Positions 1 to 7,717 of a DNA stretch of 64,000 nt are shown here, piece after piece. Origin of the DNA: Arthrobacter sp. UM1 (GTDB taxonomy: Bacteria > Actinomycetota > Actinomycetes > Actinomycetales > Micrococcaceae); the NCBI RefSeq assembly GCF_020483305.1, contig NZ_JACWAB010000003.1:1-64000 (forward strand). Direction: 5' to 3'. The position numbers were made by a program, and so were the translations under genes. The notes beneath the pieces were generated by a model. That model was given only the letters and a program-made list of their open reading frames with translations. It was not told the origin of the DNA and did not search any database. Position 1 is the first letter of the stretch, and each line of letters starts with the position of its first letter.

Positions 1-55
1 CCGGCTGTCCGGCTGTCCGGCTGTCCGGCTGTCCGGCTGTCCGGCTGTCCGGCTG
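1..55. repeat. Octamer tandem repeat (CCGGCTGT)n
   Basis: Nearly seven head-to-tail copies of CCGGCTGT with no mismatch, truncated by the window edge so the true copy number is unknown. The unit length is not a multiple of three, and no stop codon arises in any frame on the minus strand within the array. Copy-number change could therefore shift a reading frame if the array lies in or near a gene to the left. Confidence 0.9.
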
Positions 56-72
56 CGGGACCCTGGTTCCTT

Positions 73-89
73 TTTGACCCCCTGTCAAA
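73..89. promoter_or_regulatory. Inverted repeat TTTGAC-N5-GTCAAA
   Basis: Six-base perfect arms around a 5-nt centre (CCCCT). The right arm, read on the minus strand, includes TTGACA (88 to 83), a possible leftward -35 element, but no good -10 follows at 16-18 nt. Possible operator or divergent promoter part; low certainty. Confidence 0.3.
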
Positions 90-138
90 TCCGTACCAAT
101 TTTGGTACGCAATTGACACAAGTACAAAAGGAAACTAC
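86..138 (+). promoter_or_regulatory. 53-bp promoter/operator module, copy A
   Basis: The module starts with CAAATCCGTACCAA, forms the palindrome CGTACCAA-TT-TTGGTACG (92-109), then has TTGACA at 113-118 and ends in GGAAACTAC at 130-138. A -10-like TACGTT begins at 136, exactly 17 nt after TTGACA. The same module, with the same internal spacing, recurs in inverse orientation at 33110-33162. No plus-strand gene follows, so any transcript would be a small RNA or antisense to the PHP gene. Confidence 0.5.
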
Positions 139-151
139 GTTCCCTCGCCCC

Positions 152-170
152 GGGGGGGGGGGGGGGGGGG
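152..170. repeat. Poly-G tract, 19 G
   Basis: An uninterrupted run of 19 G directly downstream of the predicted start point of the 113-141 promoter candidate. Such tracts are prone to slippage, and also to sequencing and assembly error, so the exact length should not be trusted. Confidence 0.85.
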
Positions 171-262
171 ACTGCGCTCCTTACCAGCGAGGCCGCCAGC
201 GAGACGGGGCGGCTCCGAGGGGGCCGGGGCCCCGAGGACGTCACGGCCGAAGCACCGCCCGC

Positions 263-1102
263 CTAATCCAATCCGCTGCGGACCTCGGCGAGGAGACGTT
301 CGAGCATCTCGGGCGTCGTCGTGTGCTCGCCCAGGCGATTGGGCTTGCCGCGACCGTGGAAGTCCGAGGAGCCCGTGACCAGCAGCCCGTGCTCCGCGGC
401 GTAGTCCCGCAGCCAGCCGCGCTCGGCCTCGGGATTGTCCCGGTGGTCCACCTCGAGCCCGGCCAGTCCCGCCTCGGTCATCGCATCCATGACCTCCACG
501 CCGACCACTCTCCCCCGAGCGCGGGCCCTGGGGTGCGCGAAGACCGGCACGCCGCCCGCGGCGCGGACGAGGCGCACGGCCTCTTCAGGGGCCGGAGCCG
601 GGTGGGGCACGAAGTACGGGGAAGACCCGGCGAGGAGGCCTTCGAACGCCTCCTCCCGCGTGGCCACCACGCCCCGCTTGATGAGCGCGTCTGCGATGTG
701 CGGCCGCCCGATCGCGGCACCCCGGCCGGCCACGCCCTCGACGTCGGCCCAGGTCAGCGGGAAGTCCGCGGCAAGGAGGTCGACCATGCGCCGGGCCCGG
801 ACGTCGCGGGCGTTCCGGGCCTCGTGCAGCGCAGTGCTCAGACCCTCGTGCCCGGGATCCGGCAGGTATCCGAGCAGGTGGACGCTGATGCCGTCGTCAG
901 TCCGGCAGGAGACCTCTACGCCGCGGATGACCCGCACGCCGTGCCGCCGTCCAGCCTCGAGGGCCTCGTCCCAGCCGGCGAACGTGTCGTGGTCCGTGAG
1001 CGCGAGGACCTCGATCCCGCACTCCGCCGCCTCGGCCAGCAGCTCGTCGGGCGTCTGGGTTCCGTCGGAATGCGCGGAGTGCGTGTGGAGATCGATGGCC
1101 AT
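263..1102 (-). CDS. PHP-domain metal-dependent phosphoesterase
   Basis: 279 aa, the usual size for the PHP phosphoesterase family that includes the 3',5'-nucleoside bisphosphate phosphatase / RNase AM group (TrpH/YciV). The N-terminus has the metal-binding HTHSAHSDG (residues 6-14) and LTDHDT (35-40). GVEVSC, FAHPRAR and the C-terminal GSSDFHG motif follow. The reading frame is open further upstream to 1237, but that extension is Pro/Arg/Gly-rich and unlike the family. The ATG at 1102 begins directly with the conserved MAIDLHTHS and has TAGGAT ending 7 nt upstream, so I chose it. The exact substrate cannot be told from sequence. Confidence 0.9.
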   Translation of the reverse strand: MAIDLHTHSAHSDGTQTPDELLAEAAECGIEVLALTDHDTFAGWDEALEAGRRHGVRVIRGVEVSCRTDDGISVHLLGYLPDPGHEGLSTALHEARNARDVRARRMVDLLAADFPLTWADVEGVAGRGAAIGRPHIADALIKRGVVATREEAFEGLLAGSSPYFVPHPAPAPEEAVRLVRAAGGVPVFAHPRARARGRVVGVEVMDAMTEAGLAGLEVDHRDNPEAERGWLRDYAAEHGLLVTGSSDFHGRGKPNRLGEHTTTPEMLERLLAEVRSGLD

Positions 1103-1109
1103 GGTCCCG

Positions 1110-1115
1110 ATCCTA
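1110..1115 (-). promoter_or_regulatory. -10 element of a probable leaderless mRNA (PHP gene)
   Basis: TAGGAT on the minus strand, followed by 7 nt and the ATG at 1102. The predicted start of transcription coincides with the start codon. No clear -35 at 16-18 nt. Confidence 0.5.
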
Positions 1116-1244
1116 GCCTTGGCCCCCGTCAGGCCCTCGTCAGTGGCCGGCCCCGGGTCAGCCCCGGGTCGGCCCCGGGACAGCCCCGAGGGGTGCAGGC
1201 CCAGGGGGAAAGCAGGCGGGAGCAGGCCCGCAGCCACGCCCGAG

Positions 1245-3281
1245 TCAGTCCGTCCGATTGACGTCCTTGATCGCCCGCGTCACGGTGCGGACCCAGATCC
1301 GGTCCCCCTGCGGGCCGGGGTGGACTCCGTCCGCTGCCATGTCGTGGGCCTGGGGCGCCGCCTTCTCCCAGTCGGCGATCGCAGCCTTCTTCGGGTGCGC
1401 CTTGGCGTAGGCCCGCAGGCGCGCGTTCGCGTCCGGGATCCACTCCTTCTGCCCATAGGCCGTCACGAACACGAAGCGGGTCTCGGGGCCACCCGCCTCC
1501 ACCGTCTTCTCGAGGTTGCGGTCCGTGAACGTCCCGTTCGTGCCGAGGGCGACCACAACGGTGCTGCCGAGCCGCCCCTGCTCTCGGAGCCGTGAGATGC
1601 GGTCCGCGGCCGTCCACATCTGCTGTCCCACACTCGCCTCGATCCGGGACTTCGGGTACGCCTTCGCGATGGTGTCCGAGGCCGCCACCGTGACGGAGTC
1701 GCCGATGAACGTCACCTGCGAGGAGTCGATTCCCGAGGCATCGGCCGTGTCGGCCACGTGGTCGCCGGCACCCGGCCGGACCGCCGGCCCGTGCCCCTGC
1801 GGACCGCTGCCCTCCTGATTCGAGCCGCGCTGGGCCTTGGACTGCAGCGCCTCCAGGCTGGCCTGTTCCTGCGTCTTCGCAGGGGCGGTGAAAGCCGCGA
1901 ACGCCGTCGCCCCGGCCAGAAGGAGGGCCGCACCGGCCGCGACGGGACGCGCCCACGCCCGGCCCTGCGGACGCGCCCACGCCCAGCCCCGCGGACGCGC
2001 CCACGCCCGGCCCTGTGGACGGACAGCCGAGCCGAGCCGAGCCCACGCTCCTCGGAAGCCGCGGGCGAGCACCGGCGCCTCGACGAGCCGATAGGAGACC
2101 TCCGCGAGGACGAACGCAGGAATGCCCGCGAGGGCGGCTCGCCCCCACAGGATGCCGGGCTCGACTGCGCCGCCGTTGGGGTCCGGAATCCACGCCGTCG
2201 CCAGAACCATGAGCGGCCAGTGCCACAGGTAGAGGGCGTAGGAGCGGTCCGCCACCCAGCGGACCGGCACGAACCACGCCTGATGCGCGGACGCTCCGCC
2301 GAGCGCGCCCGTCGTTCCGATCCTCACGAGGACCGCCACCGCGAGGCTGAACGCGAAGATGCCGCCGTACTGGCTCGCGGCCGAGGTGTCGGGCAGGAGG
2401 ATGAGGCAGAGCACCGCCACGCAGATCGCGCCGGCGAACGCGAGGGCGCGCCTTACCGGCGAGGTCCTCGTGATGATCGGCATGCACGCCACATAGGCCC
2501 CGAGGAGCAGTCCGCTCGCGTGGGTGAGGGAGTTGAGATAGGCCTGGTTCGTGTCGCCGGTCGCCGCATACACCACGGCCATGCCCGCCGCCGAGGCGAC
2601 GGCTGCCGCGAGCGAACCGGTCGCGAGCCGCGTCCGCAGACGCACGCCGGGCCGGGCCAGCCGGGCGGCCCCCGCGACCGCGAGAAGGACCACGGCAGGC
2701 CAGACGAGGTAGAACTGCTCCTCGACGGCCAGCGACCACATGTGCTTGAGCAGCTGCGGCGTTCCGGCGTCGAAGTAGGAGGACCCGGCGGCCAGCTGCA
2801 CCCAGTTCGCCGTCGACGTGAGCGCTCCCAGGACCTGGCGTCCGAGATGCACCCGCACGTCAGGCGGCGCCGCCAGGGAGAGCGAGCAGACCGTGACCAG
2901 CATGAGCGCGAACGCCGGGAAGAGCCGCCGCAGCCTCTTCACGTAGAAGTCGCCGAGGAACCGCCGCGCCGAGACCCGCGTGCCCTCGCGGGCCTCGAGC
3001 CGCTGGGCGCTGGCGCGGCCCACGAGGCCGCGGGTGATGAGGAACCCGGAGAGCACGAAGAACAGGTCCACGCCGAGGTACCCCGCCGGGAGGGACCCGG
3101 GCAGCAGGTGGTAGACGATGACGAGCAGCACGGCCGCAGCGCGCAGCACGTCGAGGACGATGAACCTCCGCCCCAGCGACGTCCGCCTCGGCTCAGCCGG
3201 ACCGTGTTCGGCGTGCCTCTGCTCCGCGCGGGCATCGTCGGGCCGGGCCTGCAGCCGCCGGAACCGGGGTACGGTGGACAA
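1245..3281 (-). CDS. OafA-type membrane acyltransferase with C-terminal SGNH domain
   Basis: 678 aa. Residues about 40-390 are a multi-span acyltransferase-3 domain (VLDVLRAAAVLLVIVYHLLPG, then YLGVDLFFVLSGFLITR), which transfers acyl groups across the membrane to envelope polymers or glycans. The C-terminal 155 residues are an SGNH esterase/transferase fold: FIGDS from 525 with Ser529, GTNG near 580, and the catalytic DxxH at 651-654. This two-domain layout is typical of peptidoglycan or exopolysaccharide O-acetyltransferases; the acceptor is unknown. Start is TTG at 3281, chosen for the strong ribosome site CGAGGAGAACC just upstream. The linker between domains carries three copies of an 8-residue Arg/Pro/Trp repeat. 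It ends 142 bp before the PHP start on the same strand. Confidence 0.9.
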   Translation of the reverse strand: MSTVPRFRRLQARPDDARAEQRHAEHGPAEPRRTSLGRRFIVLDVLRAAAVLLVIVYHLLPGSLPAGYLGVDLFFVLSGFLITRGLVGRASAQRLEAREGTRVSARRFLGDFYVKRLRRLFPAFALMLVTVCSLSLAAPPDVRVHLGRQVLGALTSTANWVQLAAGSSYFDAGTPQLLKHMWSLAVEEQFYLVWPAVVLLAVAGAARLARPGVRLRTRLATGSLAAAVASAAGMAVVYAATGDTNQAYLNSLTHASGLLLGAYVACMPIITRTSPVRRALAFAGAICVAVLCLILLPDTSAASQYGGIFAFSLAVAVLVRIGTTGALGGASAHQAWFVPVRWVADRSYALYLWHWPLMVLATAWIPDPNGGAVEPGILWGRAALAGIPAFVLAEVSYRLVEAPVLARGFRGAWARLGSAVRPQGRAWARPRGWAWARPQGRAWARPVAAGAALLLAGATAFAAFTAPAKTQEQASLEALQSKAQRGSNQEGSGPQGHGPAVRPGAGDHVADTADASGIDSSQVTFIGDSVTVAASDTIAKAYPKSRIEASVGQQMWTAADRISRLREQGRLGSTVVVALGTNGTFTDRNLEKTVEAGGPETRFVFVTAYGQKEWIPDANARLRAYAKAHPKKAAIADWEKAAPQAHDMAADGVHPGPQGDRIWVRTVTRAIKDVNRTD
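1946..2017 (-). repeat. Three 24-bp in-frame tandem repeats in the acyltransferase gene
   Basis: Three 24-bp units (1946-1969, 1970-1993, 1994-2017) differing at a few positions. They encode repeats of the type RPQGRAWA in the basic linker that joins the membrane domain to the SGNH domain. Copy number could vary without a frameshift. Confidence 0.85.
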
Positions 3282-3509
3282 GAACGGTTCTCCTCGGAAT
3301 CTTCGGATCGGTGTGCGCGAGGCCGACGGTCCGAATGCCGGGCCGCCCCGACTCGCGCGTGTGCATTCGCTTTACTCCACGGTAGGGGCGGAACACGGAT
3401 GAAATCGCGTGCGACGCCAGGGAGTTGTCTTAAGGCAACCGAATCGTGACCTGCGGGCGGCCCGCGGGCCGCCGAGAGGACCGATGCCACAGACGACGAG
3501 AGGATTCGC

Positions 3510-5120
3510 ATGTCGACAGAGCAGCCGCAGGACGAGACCCCCCGGGGCTCCATGGACACCCCGGCCCCCGGCGAGCAGCCGGGCGGGCAGCCGCTCGAGG
3601 AGCGCGGCGACAACCGCTCCCAGCGCCCCTCGAGCGAGAGCTTCAAGGCCTTCATGTCGAGCCAGTGGGGCGCCGAGCCCGCCGAGCTGCCGGAGCGGGA
3701 CGCTGTGGCGGACCACGCCGCCCGCCGCCGGAAGGCCCTCTCCCTGAAGTTCCCGGGCGAGCGCCTCGTCATCCCCGCCGGCCCGCTCAAGGTCCGCTCG
3801 AACGACACGGACTACCGCTTCCGCGCCCACTCCGCCTTCGCACACCTCACGGGCCTCGGCCTCGACCACGAGCCGGACGCGGTGCTCGTCTTCGAGCCGA
3901 CCGACGAGGGCGAGGGCGACGACGGCGGCAACCACCACGCCACCCTCTACTTCCGCCCGCTCGCCGGCCGGGACTCGGAGGAGTTCTACTCGAACGCCCG
4001 CTACGGCTCCTTCTGGATCGGCGAGCGCGCGGGCCTCGACGAGATCTCGGCCAGCCACGGGATCTCGACGGCGGACGCCTCCGGCCTCGAGGTCGCGGTG
4101 ACCAAGGACGCCGGCGCCGTCGAGATCGGCGGGACCCGCATCCGCCTGGTCCGCGAGGTGGACCTCAACTGCGACGCGCTCGTGGACACCTCCCGCATCA
4201 ACACCGGCGTGGCGCTCGAGGCCTCGGACGCCCTCGACGCCGAGCTCGCCGCGGCCTGCTCCGAGCTGCGCCTGCGCAAGGACGAGTGGGAGGCCGGCGA
4301 GATGCGCAAGGCCGTGGACGCCACGCTCAAGGGCTTCGACCGCGCAATGGGTGAGCTCGCCCGCGCCGTCGCCCACCAGCGCGGCGAGCGCGTCCTCGAG
4401 GGGGCCTTCTTCGCGAACGCCCGCGAGGAGGGCAACGACCTCGGCTACGACACGATCTCGGCCTCGGGCAACAACGCCACCACGCTGCACTGGATCCGCA
4501 ACAACGGCCGCGTCAACGAGGGCGAGCTGCTCCTCATGGACGCCGGCGTCGAGGTGGACTCGCTCTACACCGCGGACGTGACGCGCACGGTTCCGGTCTC
4601 CGGCTCGTTCTCCCCCGTCCAGCGGAAGGTGTACGAGGCCGTGCTCGAGGCGGCGGACGCGGCGTTCGAGGCGGCCAAGAAGCCCGGGGCCAAGTTCGCG
4701 GACCTCCACGCGACCGCCGTCGAGGTCCTCGCGAAGAACCTCGACGCCTGGGGCGTGCTGCCGGTCAGCCTCGAGGAGGCCCTCTCCCCCGAGGGCCAGC
4801 AGCACCGCCGCTGGATGCCGCACGGCACGAGCCACCACCTCGGCCTCGACGTCCACGACTGCGCCCAGGCCAAGCGGGAGCTCTACCTCGACGCGGAGCT
4901 CGAGGAGGGCATGTGCTTCACGATCGAGCCCGGCCTCTACTTCAAGAAGGACGACCTCTCGGTCCCCGAGGAGTACCGCGGGATCGGCGTGCGCATCGAG
5001 GACGACATCCTCATGACCGCCGAGGGCCCGGTCAGCCTCTCGGCTGCGCTTCCGCGCACGGCCGACGACGTCGAGTCCTGGATCCAGTCCAAGCTCGGCG
5101 AGGCGGGCCAGCGCGGCTAG
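3510..5120 (+). CDS. pepP: Xaa-Pro aminopeptidase (aminopeptidase P)
   Basis: 536 aa cytosolic metallopeptidase that removes the N-terminal residue from X-Pro peptides. It has an N-terminal creatinase-like domain followed by a pita-bread catalytic domain. The five metal ligands are visible: Asp in LLLMDAGVEVDS (about 343), Asp in TADVTRTVP (about 355), His in HGTSHHLGLDVHD (about 441), Glu in FTIEPGLYF (about 472) and Glu in GVRIEDDILMT (about 496). The ATG at 3510 is preceded by GAGAGG at a suitable distance. The first 40 residues are a Pro/Glu-rich, probably disordered, extension often seen in actinobacterial homologues. Divergent from the acyltransferase gene. Confidence 0.93.
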   Translation: MSTEQPQDETPRGSMDTPAPGEQPGGQPLEERGDNRSQRPSSESFKAFMSSQWGAEPAELPERDAVADHAARRRKALSLKFPGERLVIPAGPLKVRSNDTDYRFRAHSAFAHLTGLGLDHEPDAVLVFEPTDEGEGDDGGNHHATLYFRPLAGRDSEEFYSNARYGSFWIGERAGLDEISASHGISTADASGLEVAVTKDAGAVEIGGTRIRLVREVDLNCDALVDTSRINTGVALEASDALDAELAAACSELRLRKDEWEAGEMRKAVDATLKGFDRAMGELARAVAHQRGERVLEGAFFANAREEGNDLGYDTISASGNNATTLHWIRNNGRVNEGELLLMDAGVEVDSLYTADVTRTVPVSGSFSPVQRKVYEAVLEAADAAFEAAKKPGAKFADLHATAVEVLAKNLDAWGVLPVSLEEALSPEGQQHRRWMPHGTSHHLGLDVHDCAQAKRELYLDAELEEGMCFTIEPGLYFKKDDLSVPEEYRGIGVRIEDDILMTAEGPVSLSAALPRTADDVESWIQSKLGEAGQRG

Positions 5121-5165
5121 GACGGGCCGCCCGGCTGTCCCGTGAGGTCAGGCCGCGCGGCGCGG

Positions 5166-5810
5166 CTAGAAGGAGCGCTCGTCGAAGGGGCCCTCGCTCG
5201 GCGGGGGCCCCTTCCGCGTGTCAGGACCCTGCGGCGCTCCCGGGCCGCTCCGCTCCTGCGGCGCGTCGGTGCTCTGCGGAGTGCCAGGGCCCTGCGGGCC
5301 GCGGGCGAGCAGCGCCCGTGCCGACGCCGCCGCGTCCGGCTCGCAGACCACGTCATAGGAGCTCGCCACGATCTGGCTCTGCGAGACGAAGTCCCGCTTG
5401 CCCCGCTGCCGCGCATACCCGATGACGTTCATGATGACCCAGAGGCAGGCGCCGATGACCATCATGGGCAGCACGTGCATCCAGCTGTGGTCCGGGAGGA
5501 AGAGGGCGAACCCGATGCCGATGAGCAGGCCCATGGTCATGCCCGTCATGGCCGCGGAGAGCGCCACCTTCGGGTAGGAGAGGCGCTGGACCACGCGCTC
5601 CACGTTGACGAGGTCCTTGCCGATGATCGTGATCTTCTGCACCTCGAACTCGGCGTCCGCCAAGCGGTCCACGAGCCGCTGCGCTCCCTCGTACTCGGAG
5701 AAGGAGCCGAGCACGGCGCCCTGGACGGGCGGGGCGGAGGGCTTCACGGAGGAGGCTCCCGGGCGGCTGGGACCCGGCTGCGGCGAGATGGGGTGGCTCA
5801 TGCCCTCCAT
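5166..5810 (-). CDS. General-stress-protein-17M-like membrane protein
   Basis: About 214 aa. A short Pro-rich N-terminus is followed by GSFSEYEGAQRLVDRLADAEFEVQ, the start of the alpha/beta domain of general stress protein 17M-like proteins. Two transmembrane helices come next (around LLIGIGFALFLPDH and VIGACLWVIMNVIGYARQRG). The last 50 residues are Gly/Pro/Gln-rich and low-complexity. Start is uncertain: ATG 5810 has GGAAGGG 8 nt upstream, while ATG 5801 has GGAGGG placed very close; I prefer 5810. Divergent from the MgtE-N/CBS operon. Role unknown beyond the family name. Confidence 0.8.
   Translation of the reverse strand: MEGMSHPISPQPGPSRPGASSVKPSAPPVQGAVLGSFSEYEGAQRLVDRLADAEFEVQKITIIGKDLVNVERVVQRLSYPKVALSAAMTGMTMGLLIGIGFALFLPDHSWMHVLPMMVIGACLWVIMNVIGYARQRGKRDFVSQSQIVASSYDVVCEPDAAASARALLARGPQGPGTPQSTDAPQERSGPGAPQGPDTRKGPPPSEGPFDERSF
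5184..5214. terminator. GC hairpin at the 3' end of the stress gene
   Basis: Perfect 10-bp arms GAAGGGGCCC / GGGCCCCTTC with an 11-nt loop, inside the last codons of the minus-strand gene. No T tract. Lies between convergent pepP and the stress gene, so it could stop transcripts from both sides. Confidence 0.45.
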
Positions 5811-5870
5811 CGTGCCACCCTTCCCTGGACGCAGCCGAGGGACGCTGGAAGGGCTTTGCCGCCCGCGTAC

Positions 5871-5876
5871 TAGTCT
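5871..5876 (+). promoter_or_regulatory. -10 element of a probable leaderless mRNA (MgtE-N/CBS operon)
   Basis: TAGTCT followed by TAAGGC (6 nt) and the GTG start at 5883. No clear -35. Confidence 0.5.
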
Positions 5877-5882
5877 TAAGGC

Positions 5883-7142
5883 GTGACTACCCCAGGAACC
5901 ACCATCTTCGTCGCGCGGCTCCTCGGCCTCGACGTCTTCGACCCCCACGGCGACCGCATCGGGCGCCTCCGTGACGTCGTCGTCGTCAACCGAAGTCAGA
6001 ACAGACCGCCGGCCGTGGTGGGCCTGGTCATCGAGGTGCCCGGGAAGAAGAGGGTCTTCGTTCCGATGACCCGCGTCAACGCGATCGACGCGTCCCAGAT
6101 CATCACCTCCGGCCTCATCAACATGCGCCGCTTCGAGCAGCGCGGCGCGGAGCAGCTCGTCGTCGCGGACCTGTTCGACCGCCGCGTCACCCTCCGAGAC
6201 GGCTCGGGGGACGCCACGGTCGAGGACGTCGGCATCGAGGCCTCCCGCTCGGGCGACTGGTCCGCGGTGGAGCTCTACGTGCGGCGCCAGGTCCGGGGCT
6301 CCCGCCTGTCCCTGCGCCGCGGCGAGCGGCTCATCGTGGACTGGGCGGACGCCCTCCAGGGCTCGAGCGTGGAGCCCCAGGGCGCCACGCAGTTCCTCGC
6401 CGCGCACGAGGACCTCAAGGCGGCCGACTTCGCCGAGGCGATGCACGACATGACGGAGAAGCGCCGCCTCGAGGTGGCCGCCGAGCTCCAGGACGAGCGG
6501 CTCGCGGACGTCCTCCAGGAGCTCCCGGACGACCACCAGGTGGAGATCCTCACGTCCTTCGACGCCGAGCGCGCCGCGCACGTCCTCGAGGAGATGGATC
6601 CCGACGACGCGGCCGACCTCCTCAACGAGCTGCCGGACGAGCAGAAGGAGGCCCTGCTCGGGCTCATGGAGCCGGAGGACGCCAAAGACGTCCGGCGCCT
6701 CCTCTCCTACGAGGAAGGCACGGCGGGCTCCATCATGACGCCGCTGCCCGTCGTCGTCGCCCCCGAGGCCACGGTGGCGGAGGCGCTCGCCATGGTGCGC
6801 AAGGAGGAGCTGACCCCCGCGCTCGCCTCGCTCATCTGCGTGGTGCGCCCGCCCCTGGAGACCCCCACGGGGCGGTACATCGGCGTGGTCCACATCCAGC
6901 AGCTGCTGCGCTCCGCTCCCCCGGAGCAGCTCGGCAACCTCGTGGACTCCACCCTGGAGCCGATCTCCGACATGGCCCCCCTGTCCGAGGTGGCGCGCAT
7001 CCTGGCCACCTACAACCTGACCGCCGTGCCCGTGGTCAACGACCAGTCCCGCCTCGTGGGCCTGGTGACCATCGACGACCTCCTCGACCACCTCCTCCCC
7101 GAGGACTGGCGCGAGCACACCGATGAGGAGTGGACCGCATGA
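5883..7142 (+). CDS. MgtE N-terminal and CBS domain protein without a channel domain
   Basis: 419 aa soluble protein. Residues about 6-75 resemble a PRC-barrel (LDVFDPHGDRIGRLRDVVV). About 165-280 are an MgtE intracellular N domain with its tandem repeats (LQELPDDHQVEILTSFDAER, then MDPDDAADLLNELPDEQ). About 280-415 are a CBS pair (IMTPLPVVVAPEATVAEAL; VPVVNDQSRLVGLVTIDDL). The five-helix Mg2+ channel domain of MgtE is absent, so this looks like a free-standing Mg2+ or nucleotide sensor. GTG start with a -10 element 6 nt upstream and no Shine-Dalgarno. It overlaps the next gene by ATGA, so the two are translationally coupled. Confidence 0.85.
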   Translation: MTTPGTTIFVARLLGLDVFDPHGDRIGRLRDVVVVNRSQNRPPAVVGLVIEVPGKKRVFVPMTRVNAIDASQIITSGLINMRRFEQRGAEQLVVADLFDRRVTLRDGSGDATVEDVGIEASRSGDWSAVELYVRRQVRGSRLSLRRGERLIVDWADALQGSSVEPQGATQFLAAHEDLKAADFAEAMHDMTEKRRLEVAAELQDERLADVLQELPDDHQVEILTSFDAERAAHVLEEMDPDDAADLLNELPDEQKEALLGLMEPEDAKDVRRLLSYEEGTAGSIMTPLPVVVAPEATVAEALAMVRKEELTPALASLICVVRPPLETPTGRYIGVVHIQQLLRSAPPEQLGNLVDSTLEPISDMAPLSEVARILATYNLTAVPVVNDQSRLVGLVTIDDLLDHLLPEDWREHTDEEWTA

Positions 7143-7717
7143 GCGATGCCCTCAAGACCAAGAAGGAGTCCTCGAAGAAGGACCCCGTCAAGAAGGAGCT
7201 CACGCCGAGCGGGCGCTCGGAGCTCTCCACCCCGTTCCACCGGCGCCGCATCTTCGAGCAGTTCCGCCCGGACCCGGACGCCTTCGGCAACATGACGGAG
7301 AGCTTCGCCCGCTTCATGGGCACCCCGGCGTTCCTCATGTGGATGACGGTCTTCTGTGCGGTCTGGCTGTGCTGGAACACCCTCATGCCGGAGTCCCAGC
7401 AGTTCGACCCCCGCTCCCAGAACTTCACGCTCCTCACTCTCATGCTCTCCCTCCAGGCGTCTTACGCGGCTCCCCTGCTCCTCTTGGCGCAGAACCGCCA
7501 GGATGACCGGGACCGCGTGGCCTTGGACGAGGACCGCCGCCAGGCCGACCGCAACCTCGCGGACACCGAGTACCTCACCCGCGAGGTCGCGAGCCTGCGC
7601 ATCGCGATGCGGGACGTGGCCACGCGAGACTTCGTCCGCTCCGAGCTCCGCGACCTCCTCCAGGAGATCCTCGAGGACCGGGACCGCGAGGACGAGGACG
7701 CCCAGGAGACGCCGTGA
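7139..7717 (+). CDS. DUF1003 family membrane protein
   Basis: 192 aa. The central part has two membrane helices (AFLMWMTVFCAVWLCWNTLM and LLTLMLSLQASYAAPLLLLA) with the DUF1003 signature around LAQNRQDDRDR. A charged, probably coiled-coil tail of about 75 residues follows. The ATG at 7139 overlaps the upstream stop (ATGA) and has GAGGAG 8 nt before it. The gene overlaps mrp by GTGA. Function of the family is unknown; its place behind an MgtE-N/CBS protein hints at ion homeostasis, by inference only. Confidence 0.85.
   Translation: MSDALKTKKESSKKDPVKKELTPSGRSELSTPFHRRRIFEQFRPDPDAFGNMTESFARFMGTPAFLMWMTVFCAVWLCWNTLMPESQQFDPRSQNFTLLTLMLSLQASYAAPLLLLAQNRQDDRDRVALDEDRRQADRNLADTEYLTREVASLRIAMRDVATRDFVRSELRDLLQEILEDRDREDEDAQETP

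Larger units (their letters stand above)
1..262. other. Gene-free left edge with repeats and promoter-like signals
   Basis: No convincing gene lies here. The stretch holds, in order, an octamer array, a 6-bp-arm inverted repeat (73-89), an 18-bp palindrome (92-109), a TTGACA-N17-TACGTT promoter candidate (113-141) and a run of 19 G (152-170). It then runs into the 3' end of the PHP gene, which is transcribed toward it. A gene off the left edge, reading leftward, could be served by this region; that is inference. Confidence 0.6.

Noticed and set aside
83-88. Leftward TTGACA as a complete promoter
   Set aside because: No acceptable -10 hexamer at 16-18 nt; noted only as part of an inverted repeat.
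1103-1237. N-terminal extension of the PHP protein
   Set aside because: The extra 45 residues are Pro/Gly/Arg-rich and not seen in the family; ATG 1102 has both the canonical N-terminus and a -10 at leaderless spacing.
74-1261. Plus-strand ORF spanning the left intergenic region and PHP gene
   Set aside because: Starts within the operator region, crosses the G19 tract and then mirrors the PHP gene; no recognisable domain.
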